Source: Chenggangzhangella methanolivorans (GTDB lineage Bacteria; Pseudomonadota; Alphaproteobacteria; Rhizobiales; Methylopilaceae). Taken from it: a stretch of 64,000 nucleotides of DNA. Below are positions 1 through 8,917 of this stretch, one piece after another. Below the pieces are notes generated by a model. It did not search any database. It saw nothing but the letters and a program-made list of their open reading frames with translations, and was not told the DNA's origin. Each line of letters starts with the position of its first letter. The stretch's first letter is position 1. Made by a program: the position numbers and the translations under genes. Location of the stretch: assembly GCF_019797865.1 (NCBI RefSeq), contig NZ_CP081869.1, positions 1,426,001 through 1,490,000 of the forward strand, written 5' to 3'.

Positions 1-1047
1 GGCCTGCTCCAGGCGCAGCTCAACGCCAGCTACGAGCTCGACTTCTGGGGCAAGAACCGCGCGAACCTCCGCTCCGCCGAGGCTTCGGCGGCGGCGGCGA
101 GATTCGCCAAGGAGGTCGTCGCGCTCGGCGTCGTCACGAGCGTCGCCAACACCTATTTCGCGCTGATGGCCTCCCAGGAGCAGCTCTTGATCGCGCGGAA
201 CAACGTCGCGAGCGCCAAGACGATTCTCGACGCCATCCAGGGGCGCGTCGACGCCGGGACGGCCACTGCGCTCGACCGGGCCCAGCAGCGCAGCGTGCTC
301 GACCAGGAGAAGGCGCGGATCCCGGAGATCGAGCAGAACATCCGGCTCAACGAGACGGCGCTCGCTCTCCTTCTCGGACGCCCGCCGGTGCGGCTCTCGG
401 TCAAGGGCGGCCGCATGACCGGCCTTGCGGTTCCGAAGGTCTCGCCGGGCATCCCGTCGGAGGTCTTGCTGCGCCGGCCCGACATGCGCCAGGTCGAGGC
501 GGAGCTCGCCGCGACCGACAGCGACGTCACGGCCGCGCGCGCGGCGTTCCTGCCGTCGTTCGACCTGACCGCCGCAGGCGGCGTCGCAAGCACGGCGCTG
601 AGATCGCTGTTCGCCTCGCAATCGCTCGTCTATGCGCTCGCCGCGGGCGTCACCCAGCCCTTGCTCGACCCGACGCTTCCGGGAGAGCTCGATCTCGCCA
701 AGGGGCGCTATCGCGAAAACCTGTTCGCCTACCGCCGGGCCGCCGTCCAGTCCTTCGTCGACGTCGAGAACGCCCTCGTCTCCGTGCGCAAGACGACCGA
801 GCAGGAAAGGCTCCAGCGATCTGCGGTCGACAGCGCGCGCGAGGCCTATGACATCGCGCGCGAGCAGCTCAAGGGCGGGGCGATCGACATCACCACGGTC
901 CTCACGGCGCAGCAGTCGCTGTTCTCGGCGCAGGACATCCTGGTGGAGGTTCGGCTCGCGCGTTTCCAGGCGATCGTGTCGCTGTTCGAGGCGCTCGGCG
1001 GCGGCTGGGCGCCGTATGGGTCGCCTCTGGTCTCCAAGGCCGGCTGA
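1..1047 (+). CDS. RND efflux outer-membrane factor (NodT/OprM type), 5' partial
   Basis: The frame is open from base 1, so the start codon and lipoprotein signal lie outside the window. About 348 residues are visible. Family-typical segments are YELDFWGKNRAN near the left edge and a later GIPSEVLLRRPDMRQVEAEL, which marks the second half of the OMF repeat. A long helical C-terminus carries the TAQQSLF-type motif. Members form the trimeric outer-membrane channel of tripartite RND exporters. The pump partners are presumably upstream, beyond the window. The RND pump at 28-32.7 kb lacks an outer-membrane gene of its own, so sharing this channel is possible but is only an inference. No frameshift is seen here. 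Confidence 0.9.
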   Translation, partial: GLLQAQLNASYELDFWGKNRANLRSAEASAAAARFAKEVVALGVVTSVANTYFALMASQEQLLIARNNVASAKTILDAIQGRVDAGTATALDRAQQRSVLDQEKARIPEIEQNIRLNETALALLLGRPPVRLSVKGGRMTGLAVPKVSPGIPSEVLLRRPDMRQVEAELAATDSDVTAARAAFLPSFDLTAAGGVASTALRSLFASQSLVYALAAGVTQPLLDPTLPGELDLAKGRYRENLFAYRRAAVQSFVDVENALVSVRKTTEQERLQRSAVDSAREAYDIAREQLKGGAIDITTVLTAQQSLFSAQDILVEVRLARFQAIVSLFEALGGGWAPYGSPLVSKAG

Positions 1048-1345
1048 TCCGCCAAAGCCGGCTCAGCCGCTGGCAAGTTGACCGGCTTATGTCGCCGATG
1101 GCGGACCTGATCCCGTCGCTCGCCAGCCGCCCCTGCGCGCTCGCGTCAGCTTTCACGACAGGGGCCGGACGGCGCTTTCAGCTTCTCGTCTCGTTTCAGG
1201 GCGGCGCAGAAGCTTAGGGCGGCGACAGGCGAGCCCTTAGCCGCCAACCGGTCCCGACCCTTGCGGACGCGACGGACTGTACCGAGGCGCCGGGAGTTCG
1301 AGCTTCGCCGCAGCAGATTTTCCTGTCACTCGCAAAATCTCCCGC
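1048..1345. other. Intergenic region, nothing recognised
   Basis: About 300 bases lie between the outer-membrane factor stop and the stop of the opposing RTX gene, so two genes converge here. I see no protein-like reading frame, tRNA or convincing U-tailed hairpin. Confidence 0.5.
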
Positions 1346-2034
1346 TCACAAAAAGAAGTCGTCCGCCCCCAGCTTCGAAATATCGTTGAGATGAATTGCC
1401 AGCTCTGGCGCACGATCATTGTCCATGTTGACGAAGACATTGAGATCGCCGTTTTTGGTCGTTTCGTAACGGATCTGTCCGGCGTGATCGAACTCTTGCT
1501 CCCCGATGAAGTCATATCCGCCTTTCGACCCGTTCAGCGGAAGTTCCGCGAAGGTCAGCCGGTCTTGGCCGCGATGAAAGTCCGTGATCGTGTCGCGACC
1601 GCCTCCGCCTGGCCCGCTCTCGTGCGCCCAGATCTGCGCCTGAAATGCGAACTGGTCGCCCGGGACCGCCTGTCAACTTGTCGACTCCAAGTTCGCCCAA
1701 CAGGTAATCGCCGCCAGAGCCCGACGAGCGTATCGGCGCCGTCGCCGCCGGACAGGACGTCGCCACCTCCCCCGCCATAAAGCTTGTCAGCGCCGCTAAT
1801 CGAAGCCAGATGGTCTTCGCCGCCCTTCCCATACATCAGGTCGCGGCCTTCCGTGCCCATCGTGCCGCTCGACCCGGAGTCGCCGACGTAAAGGTGGTCG
1901 TATGTCCATCCCGAGGCGGGCGCAGCATCGTCATGAAGCCACCCCAGTCGTTCTGTCGACAGATCTTTAGCGCCTTCGTTCTCCTCCGCAGCGAAAAAGA
2001 ACATCATGTCATCAGCGCTGGTATATTCCGACAT
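1346..2034 (-). CDS. Small RTX (hemolysin-type calcium-binding repeat) protein, frameshifted
   Basis: Read from the ATG at 2034, the N-terminus MSEYTSADDMMFFF is followed by glycine-aspartate nonapeptide repeats (GGGGGDVLSGGDGADTL, then SGGDYLLGELGVDKLTGG). After these comes a C-terminal module typical of type I-secreted RTX proteins (DTITDFHRGQDRLTF) ending in the acidic-hydrophobic tail GADDFFL. That tail resembles the C-terminal signal read by type I secretion systems. The frame changes twice, near 1705-1715 and near 1650-1660; joined, the product is about 229 residues. No signal peptide is present, as expected for type I export. No exporter genes are adjacent. It could be a small secreted calcium-binding protein or a remnant of a larger one; no enzymatic domain is visible. 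Confidence 0.7.
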
Positions 2035-2509
2035 AAATCACATCCCCGCCTTGTAATGTATGCGCCCCTCTGTGGATGCACATGCAAAACTTTGCGTCCG
2101 AATCGCCTCGAACCTACGTATTTCTGCGTAGTCGAACGAATCTCCAATCGTCCACCCCCAAAAGTTCGGGGAGATTTATTTTCTCCACCTCTACGCTAAG
2201 GTTATTTTTTACAATACCTTTTTACCTGTTTGGCGACTCTGTGGCGTACTGGATGTTTCTTTGGAGTCAGGTGAACGAGCCAAACCGGCGAACGCGGGCG
2301 TTTTCGGCCACCGGACGCTCGCCGAACTGCGCGACGCGCGGGCCGATTCCATGGCGAGCTTCGTGGACGGCATCTGAAGCGCGCCGGTCGTTCTGGGTTT
2401 TCAGGTCGGCGCGCGCCCGCCCGATCGGTCCCGCGGCGGATGCGCGACGCCCGTGAGCCGGGGCGACGAAAGATCGACCTTTATGGCGCGTCGCGCCGGT
2501 CGGCCGCCG
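2035..2509. other. Intergenic region, lower GC in its left half
   Basis: About 475 bases separate the RTX start from the nitrilase stop. Bases 2040-2270 are clearly AT-richer than the surroundings (T-rich run near 2203-2222), which would suit a promoter region for the RTX gene. I see no coding potential and no clear operator. Confidence 0.4.
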
Positions 2510-3482
2510 TCAGGCGGCCTCCTCGACGGAGATCTCGCCGCCCGCCGGCTTCGTCGGCTTGGAGCCGGCGACGACAGGCGCCTTCTCGGCCTCGTCGACG
2601 CGAAGGCTGAAGATGTCGGGCCGCGAATAGTGGCCGACCGGATCGAAGTCGAGCTTGGCGCCGATGATGTCGTCGACGTCGACGTCGGCCGTCAGCGTGC
2701 CCTCCTCGTCGACCAGCGGGCCCGCCAGCACGTCGCCGAGCGGGCCGACGATGACCGAGCGGCCATGCATCATCCACTCGTCGGGACCTGCCTCGATGCG
2801 GCTGGCGTAGTCCTCCGGGAAGTCGGAGCGCTTCATCACCTGGCAGGCGCCGATCACGAAGCAGCGCCCCTCCATCGCGACATGGGCATGGTCGAGATCC
2901 AGCTCTCGCGGTCGTCCGCCGTCGGCGCCGCCCAGAGCTGGACGCCCTTGGCGTAATAGGCCGCGCGCATCAGCGGCATGTAGTGCTCCCAGCACACCGC
3001 GCCGCCGACGCGCCCGAAGGGGGTGTCCATGGTGGTGAGCGTCGAGCCGTCGCCAAAGCCCAGACGAGACGCTCCGAGCCGGTCGGCATGACCTTGCGGT
3101 GCTTTCCGACCTCGCCGGTCGGCGAGATGTAGAGCACGGTGCAGTAGAGCGTGCCGCCGTCGCGCTCGATGACGCCCACCACGGCGTAGATCTTCAGCCG
3201 CGCGCAGGCGAGCGACAGCGCGTGGACCTCCGGGCCCGGAACAGTGATCGCGCCCTTGAAGTAGCGGGCGAAGTCGGCGCGGCCCTCGGGCGTGCGGCGG
3301 CCGATCGCGCAGCCGAAGTCGAGCCCCTTCGGATAGCCGCCGATGAAGGCTTCCGGAAACACCGCGAGCGAGACGCCCTTGGCGGCGGCCTCGGCCAGCA
3401 GCTCGATCGTGCGGGCCGTCGCGGCCGCGGCGTCGAACGGAACGGTGGACGCCTGGACGGCCGCGACCTTGATCTTGGTCAT
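2510..3482 (-). CDS. Nitrilase (carbon-nitrogen hydrolase superfamily), frameshifted
   Basis: About 324 residues when joined, the usual nitrilase length. The catalytic Glu-Lys-Cys triad is visible: E in [14 protein letters not shown] in [12 protein letters not shown], and C in [12 protein letters not shown]. The CWEHYMPL context is that of true nitrilases, which convert a nitrile to the carboxylic acid plus ammonia, rather than of amidases. Two breaks occur. One near 3055-3060 is repaired by one extra G in TGGGC, the other near 2890 by one extra C. The ATG at 3482 overlaps the probable stop of the upstream flavin-reductase gene, which suggests translational coupling. It is the last gene of the ABC importer operon, so the likely job is hydrolysis of an imported nitrile or a related nitrogen compound. 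The substrate cannot be read from sequence. Confidence 0.85.
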
Positions 3483-4185
3483 GTTTCTTGGATCTCGGAT
3501 GGGAGGTGACAGGTCGGAAGCCGCCGGACCAGACCGGCCGGGACATGTCGAAGACGTCGCGGGTGCGCGCGTAGGCGGTCGGCCCGTGCATGCGGGCGAT
3601 GAGGTCGAGCGCCGCGTGGTCGACGCGCGGCGCGCCGGGTCCCCGGTCAGGACGCGGGTCGCGAAATGGGCGTGCAGCACCTCGCCGACCAGCAGCCACT
3701 GGCCGGGGCCGGTCTCGTAGTCATGGATCAGCCGGCACTCGAACGCGACCGGGGAGGCTGCGATGCGCGGAGGCGCGACCGCGACGCTCGCCGCGGTCGA
3801 GGCCCGCGAGATCGAGCTCGTCGACGCCGGCGGGCGCGTCCACGCAGGTGACGTTCATGGCCTCGGCGAGTTCGTAGGGCACGAGGTTGACCACGAACTC
3901 GGCCGTCGCGCGGATGTTGGCGGCGGTGTCCTTCGGCCGCTCGGGCCGCGCCAGCACGCCGAGCGCGACGACAGGACGGTCGGAGCCGAAGACGTTGAAG
4001 AAGGAATAGGGCGCCGCGTTGATCTCGCCGGCGGGCGAAGCGGACGTCACCCAGGCGATCGGCCGCGGCAGGACGGCTGCGGTCAGAAGGCGATAACGAT
4101 CCTCCGCCGCCATCGCGCCGAAGTCGAAATGGCGGGAGGCAGGGGCGGATGGCGGCGCGGATCGGGTTTCCAAGATCGTCATCAT
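3479..4185 (-). CDS. Flavin reductase-like domain protein (FMN-binding split barrel), frameshifted
   Basis: Starts at one of two adjacent ATGs (4185 or 4182). The N-terminal half shows the DIM6/NTAB-type FMN-binding pattern: [16 protein letters not shown], then [23 protein letters not shown], then [15 protein letters not shown]. The reading frame breaks near 3800. The C-terminal half ([13 protein letters not shown], then [17 protein letters not shown]) runs in other frames, with another break near 3640. The probable TGA at 3479-3481 overlaps the nitrilase ATG. Relatives either supply reduced flavin to a two-component oxygenase or act on flavin themselves. No monooxygenase gene is present in the operon, so the partner is unknown. 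Confidence 0.75.
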
Positions 4186-4250
4186 CGTCGCCACAAATTC
4201 GGGATTGGCGCGGACTCTCGCCTGAAGGCCGCGCCGAGAAGCGCGCGCCT

Positions 4251-4388
4251 CTCCCCTCCCCTTGCGGGGAGGGGTCGGGGGTGGGGGTGGTTCAGAAGGG
4301 AGCGCCGCGGCCGACGCCGCTCTACGCAAAACGTCAACGCCCTCTCCTGAACCACCCCCACCCTCACCCTCCCCGCAAGGGGGAGGGA
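4251..4388. repeat. Long palindromic repeat with about 42-bp arms
   Basis: Left arm 4251-4294 and right arm 4347-4388 are near-perfect reverse complements, rich in C4-5/G4-5 runs and containing CCCCTTGCGGGGAGGG. The loop is 52 bases. It sits inside the importer operon, between the binding-protein stop and the flavin-reductase start. Such elements are dispersed in many Hyphomicrobiales genomes. In mRNA it would make a very stable hairpin and could reduce expression of the two distal genes. Confidence 0.8.
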
Positions 4389-4471
4389 TGGTCGGCGTGG
4401 AGCCCTTCGCCAAGCCGGCCGAAGGGCGCCGCCAACCGCGGAGACATGGTCGGCAAGGGGCGGCGCTGAAA

Positions 4472-5513
4472 TCAGCCGATGACCTTCACCGACTTCGGAT
4501 CGAAGTTCGCGGCCGCGAGCGCCGTGTCGACCTTGCCCGCGATCTCGGTGTTGATGAACTTCGAGACGTCGGGCATGCGCGGCAGGAGCTTGGCCTCGAC
4601 GCCCCATTTGGCGAGCGTTCCCATCTTGGCGATCTGCTCGTCGGAGAGCGCCGCCTTGATGTCGGTGACGGCCTTCGCGTTCCAGGCCGGGTCGTAGCTC
4701 GAGGCCTTCTGCAGCGGGCTCGGGGATGTTCTTGGCCGGCTCGAGCGAACGGAACCAGCCGTTGACGAGGTCGTGGTTCTGGCTCGCGAAGAACAGCGCC
4801 TCGGAGCTTGCGCGAAGATAGCGCTCGACGACCTCCGGACGGTCCTTCACGAAGCGGTTGTTGGCTGTGAGCACGATGACGGGCGTGAGGTTCTGCGACA
4901 CGACCTGGGCGTGGCCGGAATTCTCGAAGAACGACACGAACGGGTCGTAGGTGAAGAAGGCGTCGATGCGCTGCGCGCCGACGGCGTCGGCGAGCTCGGC
5001 CGGGCCGACGTTCACGAAGGTCATGTCGGAGCCGGGCTTCAGCCCCGCGCCGATCACCGCCTCCTGCGCGTTCTGGAACGCCGTGATGCCGAAGGTGCCG
5101 AACACCTTGCCCTTCAGCCCGGCGAGATCGGTGATGCCGGACTTCTTGGTGGCGAGCACAGCCGAGCGGAACCGCGCCTGAGACGCGATGGTGGTGACGG
5201 GCGCTCCGACCGCCATGGTGGTGACCGCGGCGAAGTCTGACAGCGTGCCGACGTCGGCGGCGTTCGAGACGATCGCTTCGTTCACCGCCGGCGAGGCGTT
5301 GAGCTGGATCATCTCCATCTTCAGCCCGTTGCGGGCCGCGATGTCGGTGCGCTTCAGCACATGGGCGATCTGGGCCGAGACGGTGGTGGTGTTGAACCAG
5401 CCCATCTTGACCGTGTCGGTCGAGCCTTGAGCACGCACGATCGCGGGCATGGCGAGCGCGGCGGAGCCGACGAGACCGGCCGACAGCTGGCCGAAGCGAC
5501 GGCGAGAAAGCAT
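4472..5513 (-). CDS. ABC transporter substrate-binding protein (SsuA/TauA/NrtA-like), frameshifted
   Basis: Begins MLSRRRFGQLSAGL, a twin-arginine-like signal with a hydrophobic stretch and a cleavage region around AIVRAQ, so the product is periplasmic. The mature part has the fold pattern of binding proteins for sulfonates, taurine and nitrate: KMGWFNTTTVSAQIAHVL, GLKGKVFGTFGITAFQNAQ and RIDAFFTYDPFVSFFE. One break lies near 4715-4725. After it the C-terminus continues as SSYDPAWN and ends FDPKSVKVIG at 4472. Length is about 347 residues. It is followed in the operon by the palindromic repeat. The ligand is unknown; the downstream nitrilase suggests an organic nitrogen compound. Confidence 0.85.
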
Positions 5514-5524
5514 CACGGTCACGT

Positions 5525-6357
5525 CTATTCCCCTTTTTGCCATTCGGGCTTCAGCGTCTCCCACAGCGCGTTGACGGTGGAGACGAACCAAGGATCGGAG
5601 CGCATCTCGGCGGTGCGCGGACGCGGCAGCGGCACGAGAACCTCCTCTCGGACGCGGCCCGGCCGCGGGCTCATCACCACCACGCGGTCGGCGAGGAACA
5701 CCGCCTCGTCGATGCCGTGGGTGACGAACACGACGGTCTTCTTTCGCCTCCGATGAAATGCGGGCGATTTCTTCCTGCAGCAGCACGCGGGTCTGCGCGT
5801 CGAGCGCGCCGAAGGGCTCGTCCATCAGCAGGATGTCGGGATCGGGCGCGAGCGCGCGGGCGATGGCCGCGCGCTGCTTCATGCCGCCCGAGATCTGGTG
5901 CGGGAACTTGTCCTCGAAGCCCGTGAGCCGGACCGTGTCGATCAGCGAGCGCGCGATCTCGGCCCGCTCGCGCCTGGCCAAGCCCTTGGCCTTCAGGCCG
6001 AACTCGACGTTCTGCTGCACCGTCATCCCAGCCGAACAGCGCGTAGTCCTGGAACACGACCGTGCGGGACGGGTCGGGCTTCGTGATCGCCCGGCCGTTC
6101 TGCATCAGCTGGCCGCTCGAGGCCGACTGGAAGCCCGCGATGATGTTGAGCAGGGTCGACTTCCCGCAGCCCGAGGGCCCGAGCAGCGAGACGAACTCGC
6201 CGCGGCGGATGCTCAGGCTGACCCCGTCGAGGGCGATCACGGCGGCGTCCGCGCCGCCGCCATAGACCTTGCCGACGTTGCGGATATCGATCTGGGTCTC
6301 GGGCAGGGCCTCGTCGGCGAGCGGCGGGGGCGTCATGAGGGCGACGGCGGCTGACAT
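5525..6357 (-). CDS. ABC transporter ATP-binding protein (SsuB/TauB-like), frameshifted
   Basis: About 277 residues when joined. The Walker A motif is LLGPSGCGKSTLLN, the signature is ISGGMKQRAAIARAL, the Walker B is ILLMDEPFGALDAQTR, and the switch histidine is in FVTHGIDEAVFLADRV. The Q-loop is FQDYALFGW. Two breaks are visible, near 6030 and near 5745. Both are repaired by removing one base, so not every error in the window is a deletion. It lies 11 bases before the binding-protein start and 18 bases after the permease stop, in one operon. It energises the importer. Confidence 0.9.
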
Positions 6358-6375
6358 GATGTTCGGCTCCTCGGC

Positions 6376-7214
6376 TCAGTTGCGCTCGGAAGGAGCCCAG
6401 GCGTTCACCCGGCGCTCGATGCTTTCAAGGACCGCGGACATCGCGAAGCCCACGAGCCCGATCGCCACCATGCCGGCCACGACGTTGTTGATCTGGAACA
6501 GCATACGGGACTGCTGGATCAGGTAGCCGAGGCGGTCTGGGCCGCGATCAGCTCGGCGGTCACCACGCACATCCAGCCGACGCCGAGCGCGATCCTGAGG
6601 CCCGGCAGGATGATCGGCAGCGAGGCCGGGATCAGCACGTCGGTAAAGAGCTGCCAGGGCTTTGCGCCGAGGCAGAGCGCGGCGTTCATCTGGTTGCGGT
6701 CGAGGCCGCGGACCGCGGTGTAGGTTGCGACGAAGGCCGGAAACACGGCGCCGAGGAAGACCAGGAAGTAGGAGGCCGAGTCGCCGAGCCCGAACCAGAG
6801 GATGGTGATCGGGATCCAGGCGAGCGGCGGGATCGGCCGGAGCGCCTCGACCACGGGGCGCACGAAATCCGCGACCGCGCGCCACCATCCGCAGACGAGG
6901 CCGAGGCTGATCCCGACCACGCAGGCGATCGCGAAGCCGATCGCGACGCGCTGCAGGCTGGCCCCGAGATGCACCCAGAGCGAGCCGTCGAGCGCCATCT
7001 CCCACAGCGCGCCGGCGACCGCCACGGGGGACGGCAGCAGAAAGCCGTCGATGATCCCGAGGCTCGTCAGCGCCTGCCAGACCGCGAAGAAGGCCGCAAG
7101 GCCGAGCGCGGCGCGCACCGATCGATCGGCGAACAGGACGGCGAGGCCGCCGCGCTTGGCTCGGCCGGCGGAGACGGAAGCGGGGGCGGCTTCGGCCTTC
7201 ATTTCCATGAGCAT
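6376..7214 (-). CDS. ABC transporter permease (SsuC/TauC-like), one frameshift
   Basis: Several transmembrane segments are visible (ALGLAAFFAVWQAL, VAIGFAIACVVGISLGLVCG, YFLVFLGAVFPAFVATYTAV). The EAA loop reads NAALCLGAKPWQLFTDVLIPASLP and contacts the ATPase. The break near 6535 is repaired by one extra G, giving AQTGLGYLIQQS. Joined length is about 279 residues. I chose the ATG at 7214 (MLMEMKAE); 7208 is an alternative, and the ATG at 7277 would add an atypical basic extension. It is the first gene of the importer operon, divergent from the TrmB-like regulator. Confidence 0.88.
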
Positions 7215-7287
7215 GTTCGATCCCACGACCCGGCTGAGGCGGTCGGTCGGACCCCGTCGCCTGTGGTTGACGATCAATCCATGAAAG

Positions 7288-7305
7288 TGTCGGCCATAAC
7301 CGTCA
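7288..7305. promoter_or_regulatory. Putative operator copy 1, TGTCGG-N6-CCGTCA
   Basis: Imperfect inverted repeat 74 bases upstream of the permease ATG. It matches the perfect copy at 7411-7428 in spacing and in all but one arm base, so each divergent transcript has one. The likely binder is the adjacent TrmB-like regulator (inference). Confidence 0.55.
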
Positions 7306-7410
7306 ACGCCAAAAACGCGCCATACCTGACCAATGCGAATGCATTGCCTTCATAAATCAGCAGATAACTGACGCAACGGCGCCTGAAATTTGATCCTGAC
7401 ACTCACCAAT

Positions 7411-7428
7411 TGTCGGCTTAAACCGACA
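7411..7428. promoter_or_regulatory. Putative operator copy 2, TGTCGG-N6-CCGACA
   Basis: Perfect 6+6 inverted repeat with a 6-base spacer, 61 bases upstream of the regulator GTG. Paired with 7288-7305 at a start-to-start distance of 123 bases. Confidence 0.6.
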
Positions 7429-7488
7429 CATGGACGCGCAGGGCGATATCGGACATGCTGCGCCGCGGAATAACAACAGGAACGCCGC

Positions 7489-8229
7489 GTGGATCTTGAG
7501 GAAAAGCTCGCCCGGATCGGGATTACGGGGACGCTCTACCGGCTCTATGTGACGGCGATCGGCCTCGGCGGCGGCTCGGTGACCGAGGTCGCCTCGCGCG
7601 CCGGCATGGCGCGCACCACGGCCCATGACGGGCTGGCCAAGCTCGAGGACGAGGGGCTGGTGCGCTTCGTCGACCACGGCAAGCGCCGCTTCGTGGTGGC
7701 GCAGGATCCGGGCATCCTGCTCGAGCGGGCGGAAGCGCGCCGGCAGATGCTCGAGGACGTCATGCCGACGCTGCGCTCGATGTATCACCACGAGAACGGC
7801 CAGCCGAACGTCCGCTTCCACCCCGGCCCCGAGGGCATCCGCGAGGCCCTCTGGGACACGCTGACGGGCGAGCAGAAGGAGCTCCGCGCAACGCTTTCGA
7901 TGCGCGAGCTGATGGCCGAGCCCGGGCTCGAGGAGATGGAGCGCTATCTGAAAGAGCGCGCGCGGCGCGGCATCTGGCTGCGCGTGATCCGTTCCGAGGA
8001 GCGCGACATCGCGCCGATCTGGCCGTCGAGCGCCGGCGAGAAGCGCGAATTGCGCTATGCGCCCGCCGCCCACAATCTGGCGATGACCTGCTTCATCTAC
8101 GGAACGAAGGTCTGCGTGATCTCGTCCGCGCGGGAGAGCTACGGCCTCATCCTGGACAGCGCGGAATACGCCGCCTTCCAGGCCGCCATGTTCGACGTGA
8201 TGTGGAGCATGAGCACGCCGACGACCTGA
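7489..8229 (+). CDS. TrmB-like winged-helix transcriptional regulator
   Basis: 246 residues, intact. It starts at GTG 7489, with CAGGA at 7477-7481 as the ribosome-binding site. The N-terminal winged helix fits TrmB/MarR-like folds: ITGTLYRLYVTAIGLGGGS, then VTEVASRAGMARTTAHDGLAKLEDEGLVR, then a wing with GKRRFVVA. A long helix follows (ILLERAEARRQMLEDVMPTL). The C-terminal effector domain carries the EGIREALWDTLTGEQKEL and SSARESYGLILDSAEY segments typical of TrmB-type sugar or ligand sensors. Divergent to the importer-nitrilase operon and flanked by matching palindromes, it is probably that operon's regulator. Effector unknown. Confidence 0.85.
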   Translation: MDLEEKLARIGITGTLYRLYVTAIGLGGGSVTEVASRAGMARTTAHDGLAKLEDEGLVRFVDHGKRRFVVAQDPGILLERAEARRQMLEDVMPTLRSMYHHENGQPNVRFHPGPEGIREALWDTLTGEQKELRATLSMRELMAEPGLEEMERYLKERARRGIWLRVIRSEERDIAPIWPSSAGEKRELRYAPAAHNLAMTCFIYGTKVCVISSARESYGLILDSAEYAAFQAAMFDVMWSMSTPTT

Positions 8230-8315
8230 GCGCGCCGCGAGCGCTCGGCAGTTCGTCCCTCAGCGGAACCGCGCCCGCGCCGGCGGGGCGACCGAATGCG
8301 GGAACGGGCGCAGCG

Positions 8316-8591
8316 TCAGCCGCGGACTCTGCCGAGAACGCTGACGAGCTCGGCGACCTTCTGGCGCTGCTCGTCCTTGTCGCCCGACTGGATGGCGGCC
8401 TCGACGCAGTGGCCGACATGGTCCTTGAGGATCTCCTCCTCGACCCGCTTCAGCGCGGCCCGAACGGCGGAGATCTGGGTCACCACGTCGATGCAGTAGC
8501 GGCCTTCCTCCAGCATGCGCGCGATGCCGCGGACCTGACCTTCGATCCGGCTCAAACGCTTCCCGCAAGACGCCTTGGTGCTGCACTGCAT
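8316..8591 (-). CDS. CsoR/RcnR-family metal-sensing repressor
   Basis: 91 residues, intact, all-helical. The family core is RLSRIEGQVRGIARMLEEGR. The ligand set fits the copper-sensing W-X-Y-Z fingerprint of CsoR: Cys in GRYCIDVV, then His and Cys in KDHVGHCVEA. RcnR and FrmR members differ at these positions. A perfect G/C-tract palindrome sits 10-25 bases upstream of the ATG, as for autoregulated CsoR genes. A persulfide-sensing CstR-like role is also possible because both use the two cysteines. No copper ATPase is adjacent. Confidence 0.9.
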   Translation of the reverse strand: MQCSTKASCGKRLSRIEGQVRGIARMLEEGRYCIDVVTQISAVRAALKRVEEEILKDHVGHCVEAAIQSGDKDEQRQKVAELVSVLGRVRG

Positions 8592-8601
8592 GACCTGAAT
8601 T

Positions 8602-8616
8602 TACCCCGCGGGGGTA
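8602..8616. promoter_or_regulatory. CsoR-type operator
   Basis: TACCCCGCGGGGGTA is a near-perfect palindrome of C and G tracts flanked by TA/AT, the usual form of CsoR/FrmR-family operators. It lies between the repressor start at 8591 and the AhpD remnant on the other strand. Confidence 0.75.
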
Positions 8617-8662
8617 TCGCGGGCAAGAGGCTCCTCGACGAACAGGTCGAACCGTCCGCTCC

Positions 8663-8839
8663 CCGGGGGACCGGGCGCGCTGCGACGGCTGCATCGCCGT
8701 CCACACGCAGGCCGCCAAGGACGCCGGCGCCGGCAAGGAGGAGATCATGGAGGCGCTCACCGTCGCGGTGGCGCTCAATGCAGGCGCGGCGCTGGTCTAT
8801 TCCGCCCGCGCAATGGACGCGCCGGCCTCCGCGACTTAA
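8663..8839 (+). pseudogene. AhpD/carboxymuconolactone decarboxylase-like remnant (5' truncated)
   Basis: The frame ending at TAA 8837-8839 reads RCDGCIAVHTQAAKDAGA, then KEEIMEALTVAVALNAGA and LVYSARAMDA. This is the CxxC-x3-H active-site half of AhpD-like carboxymuconolactone decarboxylase proteins, which are thiol peroxidase helpers. The N-terminal half (about 50-60 residues, with the catalytic Glu region) is absent. The open frame upstream of RCDGC does not resemble the family and no start codon or ribosome-binding site fits. The gap is too large for a one-base error, so this is a real truncation or a local assembly deletion. It lies just downstream of the CsoR-type operator. Confidence 0.65.
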
Positions 8840-8855
8840 TTCCCGCACGACCGAA

Positions 8856-8897
8856 ACGGCGGCGCGTCCTGCCGGATGCGCCGCCGTTCTTCATTTT
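8856..8897 (+). terminator. Rho-independent terminator
   Basis: Ten-base stem ACGGCGGCGC / GCGCCGCCGT with a 12-base loop, followed by TCTTCATTTT. It separates the AhpD remnant from the aldehyde dehydrogenase. Confidence 0.6.
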
Positions 8898-8917
8898 CAG
8901 GCCAAGGCTTATTTCTC

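Noticed and set aside
4251..4388. CRISPR-like repeat
   Set aside because: It is one inverted repeat with a single loop, not an array of direct repeats with spacers.
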